Part shown: positions 17,301 through 18,053 of the stretch, one piece after another | Numbering within the stretch: position 1 is the first letter of the stretch | Layout: the number at the start of each line of letters is the position of its first letter | Origin: Ichthyophonus hoferi | Lineage: Eukaryota > Opisthokonta > Ichthyosporea > Ichthyophonida > Ichthyophonidae | DNA length: 18,053 bases | NCBI GenBank assembly: GCA_002751075.1 | Contig: NAOQ01000009.1 | Span: forward strand, 344,215-362,267 | Direction of reading: 5' to 3' | Program-made: the position numbers and the translations under genes | The notes under the pieces: model-generated | What the model was told of the DNA's origin: nothing | The model's input: only the letters and a program-made list of their open reading frames with translations | Database searches by the model: none

Positions 17301-17306
17301 TCATAG
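230..17306 (+). CDS. HFM1: Meiotic DNA helicase MER3/HFM1 homologue, 28 exons, 5' partial
   Basis: The spliced product resembles HFM1 (yeast Mer3), a Ski2-like ATP-dependent 3'-5' DNA helicase of the ZMM group. It acts in the nucleus on meiotic recombination intermediates and promotes crossovers and synapsis. Visible parts in order: end of the second RecA-like domain (residues 1-78; YHHAGM, TSTLAMGVNLPAH, QMIGRAGRPQ), winged helix and linker (79-199), Sec63-like domain from about DAGRMMARYYISFET (200) to about VGLDV (522), then a low-complexity tail to 1097. Conserved blocks follow remembered human HFM1 in the same order: HLIEHLNAE, LEWIKSTFLYIR, KVNCLVQ, MWENSDQVVRQLEKIG, DFEVTVEQ, SILLVGD and VGLDV. 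ASCC3 and BRR2 have two helicase cassettes, whereas this ends after one Sec63 unit plus a tail. Exon lengths sum to 3293 bp and all phases match. The N-terminal roughly 500-600 residues, with Walker A and DEAD motifs, lie upstream. The identity is firm; tail exons 20-23 are less certain. Confidence 0.95.
343..1035 (+). other. HFM1: Intron 1 (693 bp), pyrimidine-rich
   Basis: GTAAGG to TTTTTAG. It is strongly T/C-rich on the + strand, including a TTTC/CT microsatellite at about 696-745. An AG-like site TTTGCAG at about 662-668 is followed by a short open stretch, but it has no match to the protein. No other feature seen. Confidence 0.85.
696..745. repeat. TTTC/CT microsatellite
   Basis: Repeated TTTC and TC units within intron 1, with few interruptions. 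A simple polypyrimidine tract. Confidence 0.85.
1036..1057 (+). CDS. HFM1: HFM1 exon 2: 22-bp microexon for motif V
   Basis: Only 22 bases, reading VNLPAHL plus the first base of Val. It completes motif V (TSTLAMG|VNLPAHL), which is invariant in this helicase family. The acceptor TTTTTAG has a strong pyrimidine tract and the donor is GTTAGT. It enters in phase 0 and leaves one base, and exon 3 supplies TA to give Val. Skipping it would break the frame. Confidence 0.9.
1058..1301 (+). other. HFM1: Intron 2 (244 bp) with TATG/TA repeat
   Basis: GTTAGT to ATGTAG. Positions 1089-1187 are a mixed (TA)n/(TATG)n microsatellite. The 12-mer TACGCCTACTCC near 1189-1200 recurs in intron 3 near 1771-1782. 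Confidence 0.85.
1302..1399 (+). CDS. HFM1: HFM1 exon 3: motif VI (arginine finger)
   Basis: Encodes residues 46-78: VIIKSTQYYDSGEYPEY, then TRAQILQMIGRAGRPQ. QMIGRAGRP is helicase motif VI, whose arginines contact ATP across the domain interface. The acceptor is ATGTAG with a TATTAAC branch-like site 13 nt upstream, and the donor is GTATTA after CAG. It leaves phase 0. Confidence 0.93.
1400..1824 (+). other. HFM1: Intron 3 (425 bp)
   Basis: GTATTA to TATAG. AT-rich, with no exon-like stretch. It shares a 12-mer (TACGCCTACTCC) with intron 2. Nothing else seen. Confidence 0.8.
1825..1919 (+). CDS. HFM1: HFM1 exon 4: end of helicase core
   Basis: Encodes residues 79-109: FDTEATAVIMTTYRMKQQYEG and then LLDDSQLIES. 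It matches the FDTTATAVIMT...Y block that follows motif VI in HFM1. The acceptor is TATAG. The donor GTATGT follows two leftover bases TA, which join C of exon 5 to give Tyr. Confidence 0.9.
1920..2738 (+). other. HFM1: Intron 4 (819 bp) with long (ATT/ACT)n array
   Basis: GTATGT to ATACAG. Mostly AT-rich. The trinucleotide array at 2195-2346 gives a spurious 68-codon Thr/Ile frame. There is a C7 run near 2003. Confidence 0.85.
2195..2346. repeat. Trinucleotide array (ATT/ACT)n, about 150 bp
   Basis: Period-3 tract of mixed ATT, ACT and related triplets, ending in a pure run of ATT. Its apparent open frame has no other coding signal. Confidence 0.92.
2739..2775 (+). CDS. HFM1: HFM1 exon 5: HLIEHLNAE
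   Basis: A 37-bp exon reading (Y)LHEHLIEHLNAE, nearly identical to the human HLIEHLNAE block at the start of the winged helix. The acceptor is CCATACAG and the donor is GTATAC. It leaves phase 0. Confidence 0.92.
2776..3194 (+). other. HFM1: Intron 5 (419 bp) with GTATRATA-type array
   Basis: GTATAC to TTTAACAG. Positions 2871-3016 are a degenerate 5/10-bp array of ATAGTATAATAGTATG-like units. The remainder is AT-rich with nothing recognised. Confidence 0.85.
2871..3016. repeat. Degenerate 5/10-bp array (AGTAT/GGTAT)
   Basis: About 146 bp of units such as AGTAT, GGTAT and AATGGTAT with a period near 5 or 10. It resembles the TATAATATA/CATACCATAC tract of intron 22 in unit length. Confidence 0.85.
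3195..3227 (+). CDS. HFM1: HFM1 exon 6: 33-bp exon, winged helix
   Basis: Encodes 11 residues, IVLRTIVNVPM, matching human IVLHTITDVNI in position and spacing. The acceptor is TTTAACAG and the donor is GTATGT. It starts and ends in phase 0, so skipping it would keep the frame. Confidence 0.88.
3228..3992 (+). other. HFM1: Intron 6 (765 bp)
   Basis: GTATGT to TTTGTAG. It holds a TATAATATAAT tract (3478-3508) and an (AT)13 run (3789-3814). A short inverted repeat AACTATA...TATAGTT lies near 3328-3346. No exon-like segment is supported. Confidence 0.85.
3789..3814. repeat. (AT)13 dinucleotide run
   Basis: Uninterrupted AT repeat within intron 6. Confidence 0.9.
3993..4107 (+). CDS. HFM1: HFM1 exon 7: ALEWIKSTFLYIR
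   Basis: Encodes residues 134-171: ALEWIKSTFLYIRLQKSPQH, then YQLPSRLSVAALEGRLMQ. It matches the human AVEWIRSTLLYIR...NP..Y and IEAKLQ blocks of the winged-helix region. The acceptor is TTTGTAG with a CACTAAC branch-like site 15 nt upstream, and the donor is AAG|GTAGGA. It leaves one base (G), which joins AA of exon 8 to give Glu. Confidence 0.93.
4108..4435 (+). other. HFM1: Intron 7 (328 bp) with possible cassette or fossil exon
   Basis: GTAGGA to ATTCAG. Positions 4245-4322 are unusually GC-rich for an intron and are bounded by CTAACCAAG and AAG|GTAAAC. See the separate entry for that stretch. Confidence 0.8.
4245..4322 (+). pseudogene. Possible poison or fossil exon in intron 7
   Basis: A 78-bp stretch lies between CTAACCAAG and a good donor, AAG|GTAAAC. 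Spliced between exons 7 and 8 it would enter in phase 1 and meet TGA after nine full codons, so inclusion would end the protein. One other frame is open throughout (VQSLKCVVSDYNECIVVGER, then EEMCIK), but no upstream donor in the matching phase was supported. Its end, GAAATGTGTATAAAG, resembles the start of exon 8, GAATGGTGTATTAAAG, about 127 bp downstream. It may be a decayed duplicate of the exon 8 junction, a cassette exon that switches off the transcript, or chance. Confidence 0.4.
4436..4519 (+). CDS. HFM1: HFM1 exon 8: WCIKDLN linker
   Basis: Encodes residues 172-199: (E)WCIKDLNLLTEYKMITRDEE and then TLDLTAS. It aligns with human ELCLKNLND...LIKMDEG. The acceptor is ATTCAG and the donor is GTTGGT. 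It enters completing G|AA and leaves G, which exon 9 turns into Asp. Direct joining to exon 7 gives a gap-free alignment, so the open stretch at 4245-4322 was left out of the main model. Confidence 0.9.
4520..5268 (+). other. HFM1: Intron 8 (749 bp) with TATG/TGGA microsatellite
   Basis: GTTGGT to CTACAG. Positions 4606-4733 are a TATG/TGTA/TGGA microsatellite producing spurious frames on both strands. The rest is T-rich with nothing recognised. Confidence 0.85.
4606..4733. repeat. TATG/TGGA/TA microsatellite
   Basis: Tetranucleotide units TATG shifting to TGGA and (TA)n, about 128 bp. It is similar to tracts in introns 2, 19 and 23. Confidence 0.9.
5269..5445 (+). CDS. HFM1: HFM1 exon 9: start of Sec63-like domain
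   Basis: Encodes residues 200-258. DAGRMMARYYISFETMKLFD matches the human EAGRLMAWYYITFETV block that opens the Sec63-like domain. Then come SITGNDSVESMVTL and a segment IANIVQYYLNHREQE that fits human IAGCKEFLDIQLRINE after about ten extra residues (YYSIKYVLNT). The acceptor is CTACAG. The chosen donor GTATAG at 5446 leaves one base, A, which joins AG of exon 10 to give Lys. The frame stays open past this donor to a TAA near 5489, so the exact end rests on the fit to exon 10. Confidence 0.87.
5446..6749 (+). other. HFM1: Intron 9 (1304 bp), longest; 3' end built of tandem copies
   Basis: GTATAG to AAGTACAG. The first 850 bp are AT-rich without clear structure. The last 460 bp consist of two decayed copies, plus the intronic part of a third, of a 160-190-bp unit whose final copy includes exon 10. 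Confidence 0.8.
6293..6795 (+). repeat. Three diverged tandem units ending in exon 10
   Basis: Approximate units are 6293-6437, 6438-6625 and 6626-6795. The anchor GAAAATATT/GAAAATACT recurs at 6351, 6510 and 6697. Units two and three share 24 identical bases beginning ATATATTTTATTCAGTTGAA. Unit two has AAGAAACAATTAAAATTGAA (from 6554) where unit three has exon 10's AAGAAACAGTTGAATAGCTT. Purine-rich ends (AGAGACAAAA, GTAGACATGAAG) close units one and two. Exact borders are uncertain. Confidence 0.65.
6750..6795 (+). CDS. HFM1: HFM1 exon 10: 46-bp exon, KKKQLNSFN
   Basis: Encodes residues 259-273: (K)KKQLNSFNMLNQGV, then Arg split as CG|C. Joined to exon 9 it reads REQEKKKQLNSFN, matching human RINEKKTLNTLN. 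The end GVRY fits human ITIRF. The acceptor is AAGTACAG and the donor is GTAGGT. This is the only segment in the 1.6 kb between exons 9 and 11 that restores both the phase and the conserved block. Upstream intron sequence contains decayed copies of this junction. Confidence 0.82.
6796..7134 (+). other. HFM1: Intron 10 (339 bp)
   Basis: GTAGGT to ATATCAG. AT-rich, with a TATACATA tract near 6905-6945 and a short CTAC run before the acceptor. Nothing else seen. Confidence 0.85.
7135..7283 (+). CDS. HFM1: HFM1 exon 11: KVNCLVQ, Sec63 core
   Basis: Encodes residues 274-323, with NNGKMKTTDHKVNCLVQIAL, then VNDFSLSQDSTIIFRSASRI. It matches human EGRIKTREMKVNCLIQAQLG and QDFALTQDTAKIFRHGSRI. This is the helical part of the Sec63-like domain. 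The acceptor is ATATCAG and the donor is T|GTATGC. The frame stays open about 300 bases into the T-rich intron, which is a composition effect. Confidence 0.94.
7284..7972 (+). other. HFM1: Intron 11 (689 bp), T-rich
   Basis: GTATGC to TCCACAG. The first 300 bases are so T-rich that the exon 11 frame stays open as a Phe/Leu/Tyr stretch to about 7591. This is a composition artefact rather than membrane-protein coding. Confidence 0.85.
7973..8039 (+). CDS. HFM1: HFM1 exon 12
   Basis: Encodes residues 324-346: CMKEYLLIKHPTSFHCTKNA, then FLL. It aligns with the less conserved human WLSDFVAAQEK...NSLIL segment. The acceptor is TCCACAG and the donor CT|GTAGGT. The last Leu and first Ala codons are rebuilt across the junction (CT|G GCT). 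Confidence 0.87.
8040..8536 (+). other. HFM1: Intron 12 (497 bp)
   Basis: GTAGGT to TTTTCAG. AT-rich with a TATACC/TATGCATA tract at about 8240-8335. No exon-like stretch seen. Confidence 0.85.
8537..8604 (+). CDS. HFM1: HFM1 exon 13: MWENSDQVVRQLEKIG
   Basis: Encodes residues 346-368: ARSLNRRMWENSDQVVRQLE, then KI and a split Gly. It closely matches human LWENSLHVSKQLEKIG, one of the most conserved Sec63-domain helices. The acceptor is TTTTCAG and the donor is the consensus GTAAGT. Confidence 0.95.
8605..9461 (+). other. HFM1: Intron 13 (857 bp)
   Basis: GTAAGT to TATACAG. AT-rich. Nothing recognised beyond a few imperfect AAAAATGCC motifs. Confidence 0.85.
9462..9547 (+). CDS. HFM1: HFM1 exon 14: helix-hairpin part of Sec63
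   Basis: Encodes residues 369-397: GTAISGAFVKRGITSFAALR, then KLNPREVER. It matches human GITLSNAIVNAGLTSFKKIEETDARELE, the helix-hairpin-helix-like region. The acceptor is TATACAG and the donor is GTATAT. It leaves phase 0. Confidence 0.93.
9548..9775 (+). other. HFM1: Intron 14 (228 bp)
   Basis: GTATAT to TTTGCAG, with a short TA run just after the donor. Nothing else seen. Confidence 0.85.
9776..9808 (+). CDS. HFM1: HFM1 exon 15: 33-bp exon
   Basis: Encodes ISNKNVMFGNE, matching human LILNRHPPFGTQ (FG at the same place). The acceptor is TTTGCAG and the donor is GTATGT. It is phase 0 at both ends. Confidence 0.88.
9809..10535 (+). other. HFM1: Intron 15 (727 bp)
   Basis: GTATGT to ATATTTAG. 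A-rich, with a 14-bp direct repeat TAATGAACCAGTAA at 10434-10447 and 10486-10499 (52 bp apart). No exon-like stretch. Confidence 0.85.
10536..10586 (+). CDS. HFM1: HFM1 exon 16: ISETVRGLPDFEVTVEQ
   Basis: Seventeen residues matching human IKETVMYLPKYELKVEQ. This is the strand linking the helical part to the immunoglobulin-like part of the Sec63 domain. The acceptor is ATATTTAG and the donor is GTAATT. Phase 0 at both ends. Confidence 0.93.
10587..11136 (+). other. HFM1: Introns 16 (277 bp) and 17 (206 bp) around exon 17
   Basis: Intron 16 (10587-10863) has a TTAATTATTA-type AT array at about 10718-10845. Intron 17 (10931-11136) is a CT/TTTC-rich polypyrimidine stretch and is the shortest intron here. 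Exon 17 at 10864-10930 lies between them. Confidence 0.8.
10864..10930 (+). CDS. HFM1: HFM1 exon 17: Ig-like part of Sec63
   Basis: Encodes residues 426-447: VGPRTMKHGAIKIIVTLLNF, then ED and a split Val. It fits human DTTAEILVTVILRNFEQ. The acceptor is CCTAATAG and the donor is GTTAGT. Confidence 0.92.
11137..11242 (+). CDS. HFM1: HFM1 exon 18: SILLVGD
   Basis: Encodes residues 448-482, with VQTTNKLSMKSRRSAGHSIL, then LVGDHCNTRLFYKHF. It matches human LQTKRTASDSHYVTLIIGD...VVYLHKI. The acceptor is TTTCACAG and the donor GTAAGT leaves CA, completed by C to give His. Confidence 0.93.
11243..11527 (+). other. HFM1: Intron 18 (285 bp)
   Basis: GTAAGT to GCTTTAG. A-rich in its second half, with a GACTAAC branch-like site at about 11502-11508. 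Confidence 0.85.
11528..11631 (+). CDS. HFM1: HFM1 exon 19
   Basis: Encodes residues 483-517: HNNFEDSDVWSTTLDNVALP, then CSHHSVFVHLLNADY. It corresponds to human ITDSVLLKAGSWAKKIAVK...INLISSEF. The acceptor is GCTTTAG with GACTAAC 20 nt upstream, and the donor is GTAGGT. Confidence 0.9.
11632..12093 (+). other. HFM1: Intron 19 (462 bp) with TATG repeat
   Basis: GTAGGT to TTTATAG. Positions 11647-11740 are a TATG/TGTGAG/TA microsatellite. The remainder is AT-rich. Confidence 0.85.
12094..12230 (+). CDS. HFM1: HFM1 exon 20: end of Sec63 domain, basic linker
   Basis: Encodes residues 518-563. VGLDVMKELVCVTSADVPAT matches human VGLDIQQKLTVFYLEP, the last conserved strand of the Sec63 domain. 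A basic stretch RTRKGISKEEK follows, with no clear counterpart. The acceptor is TTTATAG. The donor GTAGTG at 12231 was chosen because exon 21 is open only from phase 0; a second donor lies at 12238. Confidence 0.82.
12231..12618 (+). other. HFM1: Intron 20 (388 bp)
   Basis: GTAGTG to AATCAG. It begins purine-rich and open for 17 more codons to a TAG at about 12282, then has a (GT)8 run at 12527-12542 and a T8-C4 tract before the acceptor. Confidence 0.75.
12619..12691 (+). CDS. HFM1: HFM1 exon 21 (tail linker)
   Basis: Encodes residues 564-587: PSALTPSNKINCDPSHDTHL, then MNNF and a split Gly. It follows a T8-C4 pyrimidine run and AATCAG, and the donor is GTAGGC. There is no recognisable motif. 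Vertebrate HFM1 has a cysteine/histidine cluster near this point, but only one Cys and two His are here. The call rests on splice sites, a fully open frame and phase fit. Confidence 0.68.
12692..13096 (+). other. HFM1: Intron 21 (405 bp)
   Basis: GTAGGC to CCCTTAAG. AT-rich with a short (AT)n at about 12987-13003. No exon coding a cysteine/histidine cluster was found here. Confidence 0.8.
13097..13297 (+). CDS. HFM1: HFM1 exon 22 (basic, Asn-rich linker)
   Basis: Encodes residues 588-654. It begins GNTPEPTHSVYGKREMKKTT and carries the basic run YKGKGRGKN. The acceptor is CCCTTAAG (AAG type) with AACTAAC 17 nt upstream, and the donor is GTATGA. Open in the required phase for all 201 bases. 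No domain recognised; the basic run could contact DNA or act as a nuclear signal (inference). Confidence 0.75.
13298..13659 (+). other. HFM1: Intron 22 (362 bp), mostly satellite
   Basis: GTATGA to CCCCTGCAG. Nearly three quarters of it is the 5/10-bp array described separately. Confidence 0.85.
13376..13638. repeat. 5/10-bp satellite grading from TAATATAATA to CATACCATAC
   Basis: About 260 bp of pentameric units. They shift along the array from TAATA/TATAA through CATAA to CATAC/TATAC. The array runs to the branch site TACTAAC (13631-13637) and stops about 20 bp before exon 23. Confidence 0.93.
13660..13788 (+). CDS. HFM1: HFM1 exon 23 (tail linker)
   Basis: Encodes residues 655-697: VAYRDGPTFKKSTGALSTNK, then LPPSLEKESEPMNM and LNAVVAINK. 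The acceptor is CCCCTGCAG, 23 nt after a perfect TACTAAC, and the donor is GTAAGG. GC content is well above the flanking satellite, as expected of coding sequence. No motif recognised. Confidence 0.8.
13789..14403 (+). other. HFM1: Intron 23 (615 bp)
   Basis: GTAAGG to CACATAG. It holds a TTAA-type repeat (13868-13886), a (TATG)n tract (14303-14347) and a TACTAAC branch site at 14378-14384. Confidence 0.85.
14303..14347. repeat. (TATG)n microsatellite
   Basis: Tetranucleotide run in intron 23. It makes the exon 24 frame look open upstream (Met/Cys/Tyr/Val) although it is intronic. Confidence 0.9.
14404..15246 (+). CDS. HFM1: HFM1 exon 24: long Asn/Thr/Ser-rich tail
   Basis: At 843 bp this is by far the largest exon, encoding residues 698-978. 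It is rich in Asn, Thr, Ser, Pro and Gln and likely disordered. Residues 742-773 are four tandem 8-residue units (NNNTYHKE, NNYTCHKR, NNYTCHKE, INNTYHKE). Near the end, GNDATADDFDWGSDSDLLD resembles the acidic WDDFDDENL patch of human HFM1. The acceptor is CACATAG with TACTAAC 20 nt upstream, and the donor is GTAAGT. The open frame continues a few codons into the intron (KLLLYII). Long tail exons of low complexity are common in this family. Confidence 0.9.
14535..14630 (+). repeat. Coding 24-bp tandem repeat, four units
   Basis: Four in-frame 24-bp units in exon 24, residues 742-773, with consensus (N/I)N(N/Y)T(Y/C)HK(E/R). Base differences between units are partly silent (GAA/GAG, TGC/TGT). 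Confidence 0.92.
15247..15853 (+). other. HFM1: Intron 24 (607 bp), built of tandem units
   Basis: GTAAGT to GTATGCAG. After about 40 bp it consists of two complete decayed ~200-bp units and the intronic part of a third that ends with exon 25. Confidence 0.8.
15454..15482 (+). pseudogene. Decayed copy of exon 25 in intron 24
   Basis: After ATCCAG the sequence reads, in exon 25's phase, (E)IGNCIGLIR, against EIGNQVETKVIDSGSTIR in the real exon. A GTAGTT donor-like site overlaps its end at 15482. It is 29 bp against 53, so the middle is missing. The second unit has only CTTTGGAATAATTAA at the matching place, with an in-frame stop. Confidence 0.6.
15854..15906 (+). CDS. HFM1: HFM1 exon 25
   Basis: Encodes residues 979-996: EIGNQVETKVIDSGSTIR. 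The acceptor is GTATGCAG and the donor GTATGT follows AGG. It enters completing G|AG and leaves phase 0. It lies in the last of three tandem ~200-bp units; the earlier two, in intron 24, carry decayed counterparts. Confidence 0.78.
15907..16154 (+). other. HFM1: Intron 25 (248 bp)
   Basis: GTATGT to CTCCACAG. AT-rich, with TTTTAACTCC just before the acceptor. Nothing else seen. Confidence 0.85.
16155..16226 (+). CDS. HFM1: HFM1 exon 26
   Basis: Encodes 24 residues: TNTHAPYPHTLKTANQPIVN, then DTYE. The acceptor is CTCCACAG and the donor is GTAGGA. Phase 0 at both ends. No motif recognised; the base composition is coding-like compared with its surroundings. Confidence 0.78.
16227..16649 (+). 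other. HFM1: Intron 26 (423 bp) with minisatellite
   Basis: GTAGGA to ATATGCAG. A purine tract (GAGAGGGAAGGAGGGAGG-like, about 16232-16295) is followed by a TATG/TGTG stretch and the 17-bp minisatellite. Confidence 0.85.
16430..16583 (+). repeat. 17-bp minisatellite, nine units
   Basis: Consensus AACCTTATATAGATATT. Units begin at 16430, 16447, 16464, 16481, 16498, 16515, 16533, 16550 and 16567. All are 17 bp except the sixth, which is 18. Two units (third and ninth) end in GGTTACT/GGTTAGT and so carry an AACC...GGTT inverted pair. Confidence 0.95.
16650..16747 (+). CDS. HFM1: HFM1 exon 27
   Basis: Encodes residues 1021-1052: NINFNLLSDDDSPPNISPNR, then ISPLGQSKAVHY. The acceptor is ATATGCAG and the donor is GTGAGT. 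The acidic SDDDSPP stretch could be a phosphorylation site (inference). It leaves AG, which T of exon 28 completes to Ser. Confidence 0.8.
16748..17170 (+). other. HFM1: Intron 27 (423 bp)
   Basis: GTGAGT to ACGCATCAG. AT-rich. No repeat or exon-like stretch recognised. Confidence 0.85.
17171..17306 (+). CDS. HFM1: HFM1 exon 28: C terminus and stop
   Basis: Encodes residues 1053-1097: SISTQRMPALSPPDPAPIIT, then LPPPPPANFDAVAHLMAHLS and GDFPS, followed by TAG at 17304-17306. The acceptor is ACGCATCAG. A competing acceptor at 17182 (ACACAG) gives a different frame with a stop about 27 codons on, so the upstream site is preferred. The hydrophobic end FDAVAHLMAHL recalls the short helix ending vertebrate HFM1 (LLGIFDGIF), but this is only a loose likeness. 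An 8-C run at 17200-17207 is prone to slippage. Confidence 0.8.
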
Positions 17307-17747
17307 AACTGATATAGGTTATAGTAGATATAGGTGATATGGAATTTATGATACATTGTATACGATAGATATAGGATGGGATATATGGTATAACATATAT
17401 TATTGCTATATACATTGTTTATAGTGGCTAGGTTGAATATGGCATAGAGACATAGTGAGCAATGGTAATATGGCGTATATAAACAAATACATATATGATA
17501 GAGTTTAGCGTTTTAGATTATTACTTATAATTATTATTATTACTATTATTGTTCTATAATTATAATAACAGTAATAACAATAGTAATGATAAAAATTAAA
17601 ATAAAATAATAATAAGAATAATGTATAATAGTAATATATTAATGGTACAAGGTAAAGGTTGCCTGTAGACAAATCTGACCAAATCCTATTAGTATGTTTA
17701 TTTAATGCTATACATTATGCATAATACATTATATTATTATTAATAAA
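17307..17747 (+). other. HFM1: Probable HFM1 3' UTR
   Basis: It starts after TAG. It contains GATATAGG repeated several times (17310-17385), an ATT/ACT-type stretch with an imperfect palindrome around TATAATTATA (about 17540-17585), and AATAAA hexamers. The true end depends on which signal is used. Confidence 0.55.
17742..17747 (+). terminator. HFM1: Candidate poly(A) signal AATAAA
   Basis: AATAAA about 436 bases after the stop, followed within 30 bases by a T-rich stretch (TCTTTTTAG). Others are at 17600-17605 and 17774-17779. In such AT-rich DNA chance hexamers are expected. Confidence 0.4.
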
Positions 17748-18053
17748 CCATCTTTTTAGTTTAAAATTTTCAAAATAAATAGAACTTCTCATTCGAATAA
17801 TTGCTTAATTAATTAATTTAAAAAAAATAATGCATACAAATTTTAAGCTGTAAAGTTTGTTAAAACATATTATAATAGGTTGAGCATAATTTATTGATGT
17901 AACCCTAGTGGTGAGATCTGTTTTAAATTTATATACCAATGGCAAGACTAGTATATGATCTTAAAATCAATGCATAATAATAAACTGTTTTAATGCGTAT
18001 TTGCTAGAACAACATATACTATATTTACATCTATAATTATGGTATTTGTGTTT
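17748..18053. other. AT-rich 3' flank, no gene seen
   Basis: No open frame of note on either strand. It contains a TTAATTAATTTAA stretch near 17808 and further AATAAA hexamers. It may be flank or a longer 3' UTR. Confidence 0.6.

Noticed and set aside
17171-17303. Alternative last exon starting at 17183
   Set aside because: Its acceptor is plausible, but the resulting frame (SVCQPFPP...) ends early and lacks the acidic/hydrophobic end. The 17171 start gives the longer, better-composed end.
1-18053. Search for a novel multi-gene system, transposon or virus-derived element
   Set aside because: All protein-like signal on both strands is explained by one helicase gene plus repeat artefacts. No reverse transcriptase, integrase, transposase, capsid or terminal repeats were recognised.

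Overview
The window is eukaryotic nuclear DNA: AT-rich, full of microsatellites, and cut into many small exons with GT-AG introns. It holds one recognisable gene, on the + strand. This is the 3' two-thirds of a meiotic MER3/HFM1-type DNA helicase. I read 28 coding exons from 230 to 17306. The reading phase closes at all 27 junctions and gives 1097 visible residues and a TAG stop. The start codon and the first helicase half (Walker A, DEAD-box) lie off the left edge. The organism cannot be named. Standard stop codons, introns of 206-1304 bp and exons as short as 22 bp suit an animal or another intron-rich eukaryote. No second gene, tRNA, rRNA, CRISPR array or intact mobile element was found.

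Layout. Positions 1-229 are intron, opening with a (CT)21 run. Exons 1-3 (230-1399) carry the last helicase motifs (YHHAGM, TSTLAMGVNLPAH, QMIGRAGRPQ). Exons 4-8 (1825-4519) encode the winged-helix and linker region. Exons 9-19 (5269-11631) encode the Sec63-like domain, with the most protein conservation. Exons 20-23 (12094-13788) encode a basic, low-complexity linker. Exon 24 (14404-15246, 843 bp) is an Asn/Thr/Ser-rich tail with a four-copy 8-residue repeat and an acidic DDFDW patch. Exons 25-28 (15854-17306) finish the tail with a proline run. The 3' flank runs from 17307 to 18053 and has several AATAAA signals.

The most interesting structure is in the introns. Intron 24 holds two decayed tandem copies of a roughly 200-bp unit whose third copy contains the real exon 25. 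One decayed copy still reads EIGN...IR in the exon's phase. Intron 9 shows the same arrangement before exon 10, and intron 7 shows a weaker case before exon 8. This suggests that tandem duplication of intron-exon junctions helped lengthen these introns and left fossil exons and decoy splice sites. Other notable items are a 22-bp exon coding helicase motif V, a nine-unit 17-bp minisatellite in intron 26, a 5/10-bp satellite in intron 22 that runs up to a TACTAAC branch site, and the apparent lack of the cysteine/histidine cluster I remember from vertebrate HFM1.

All family comparisons were made from memory of human HFM1 and Ski2-like helicase motifs. No search was run.
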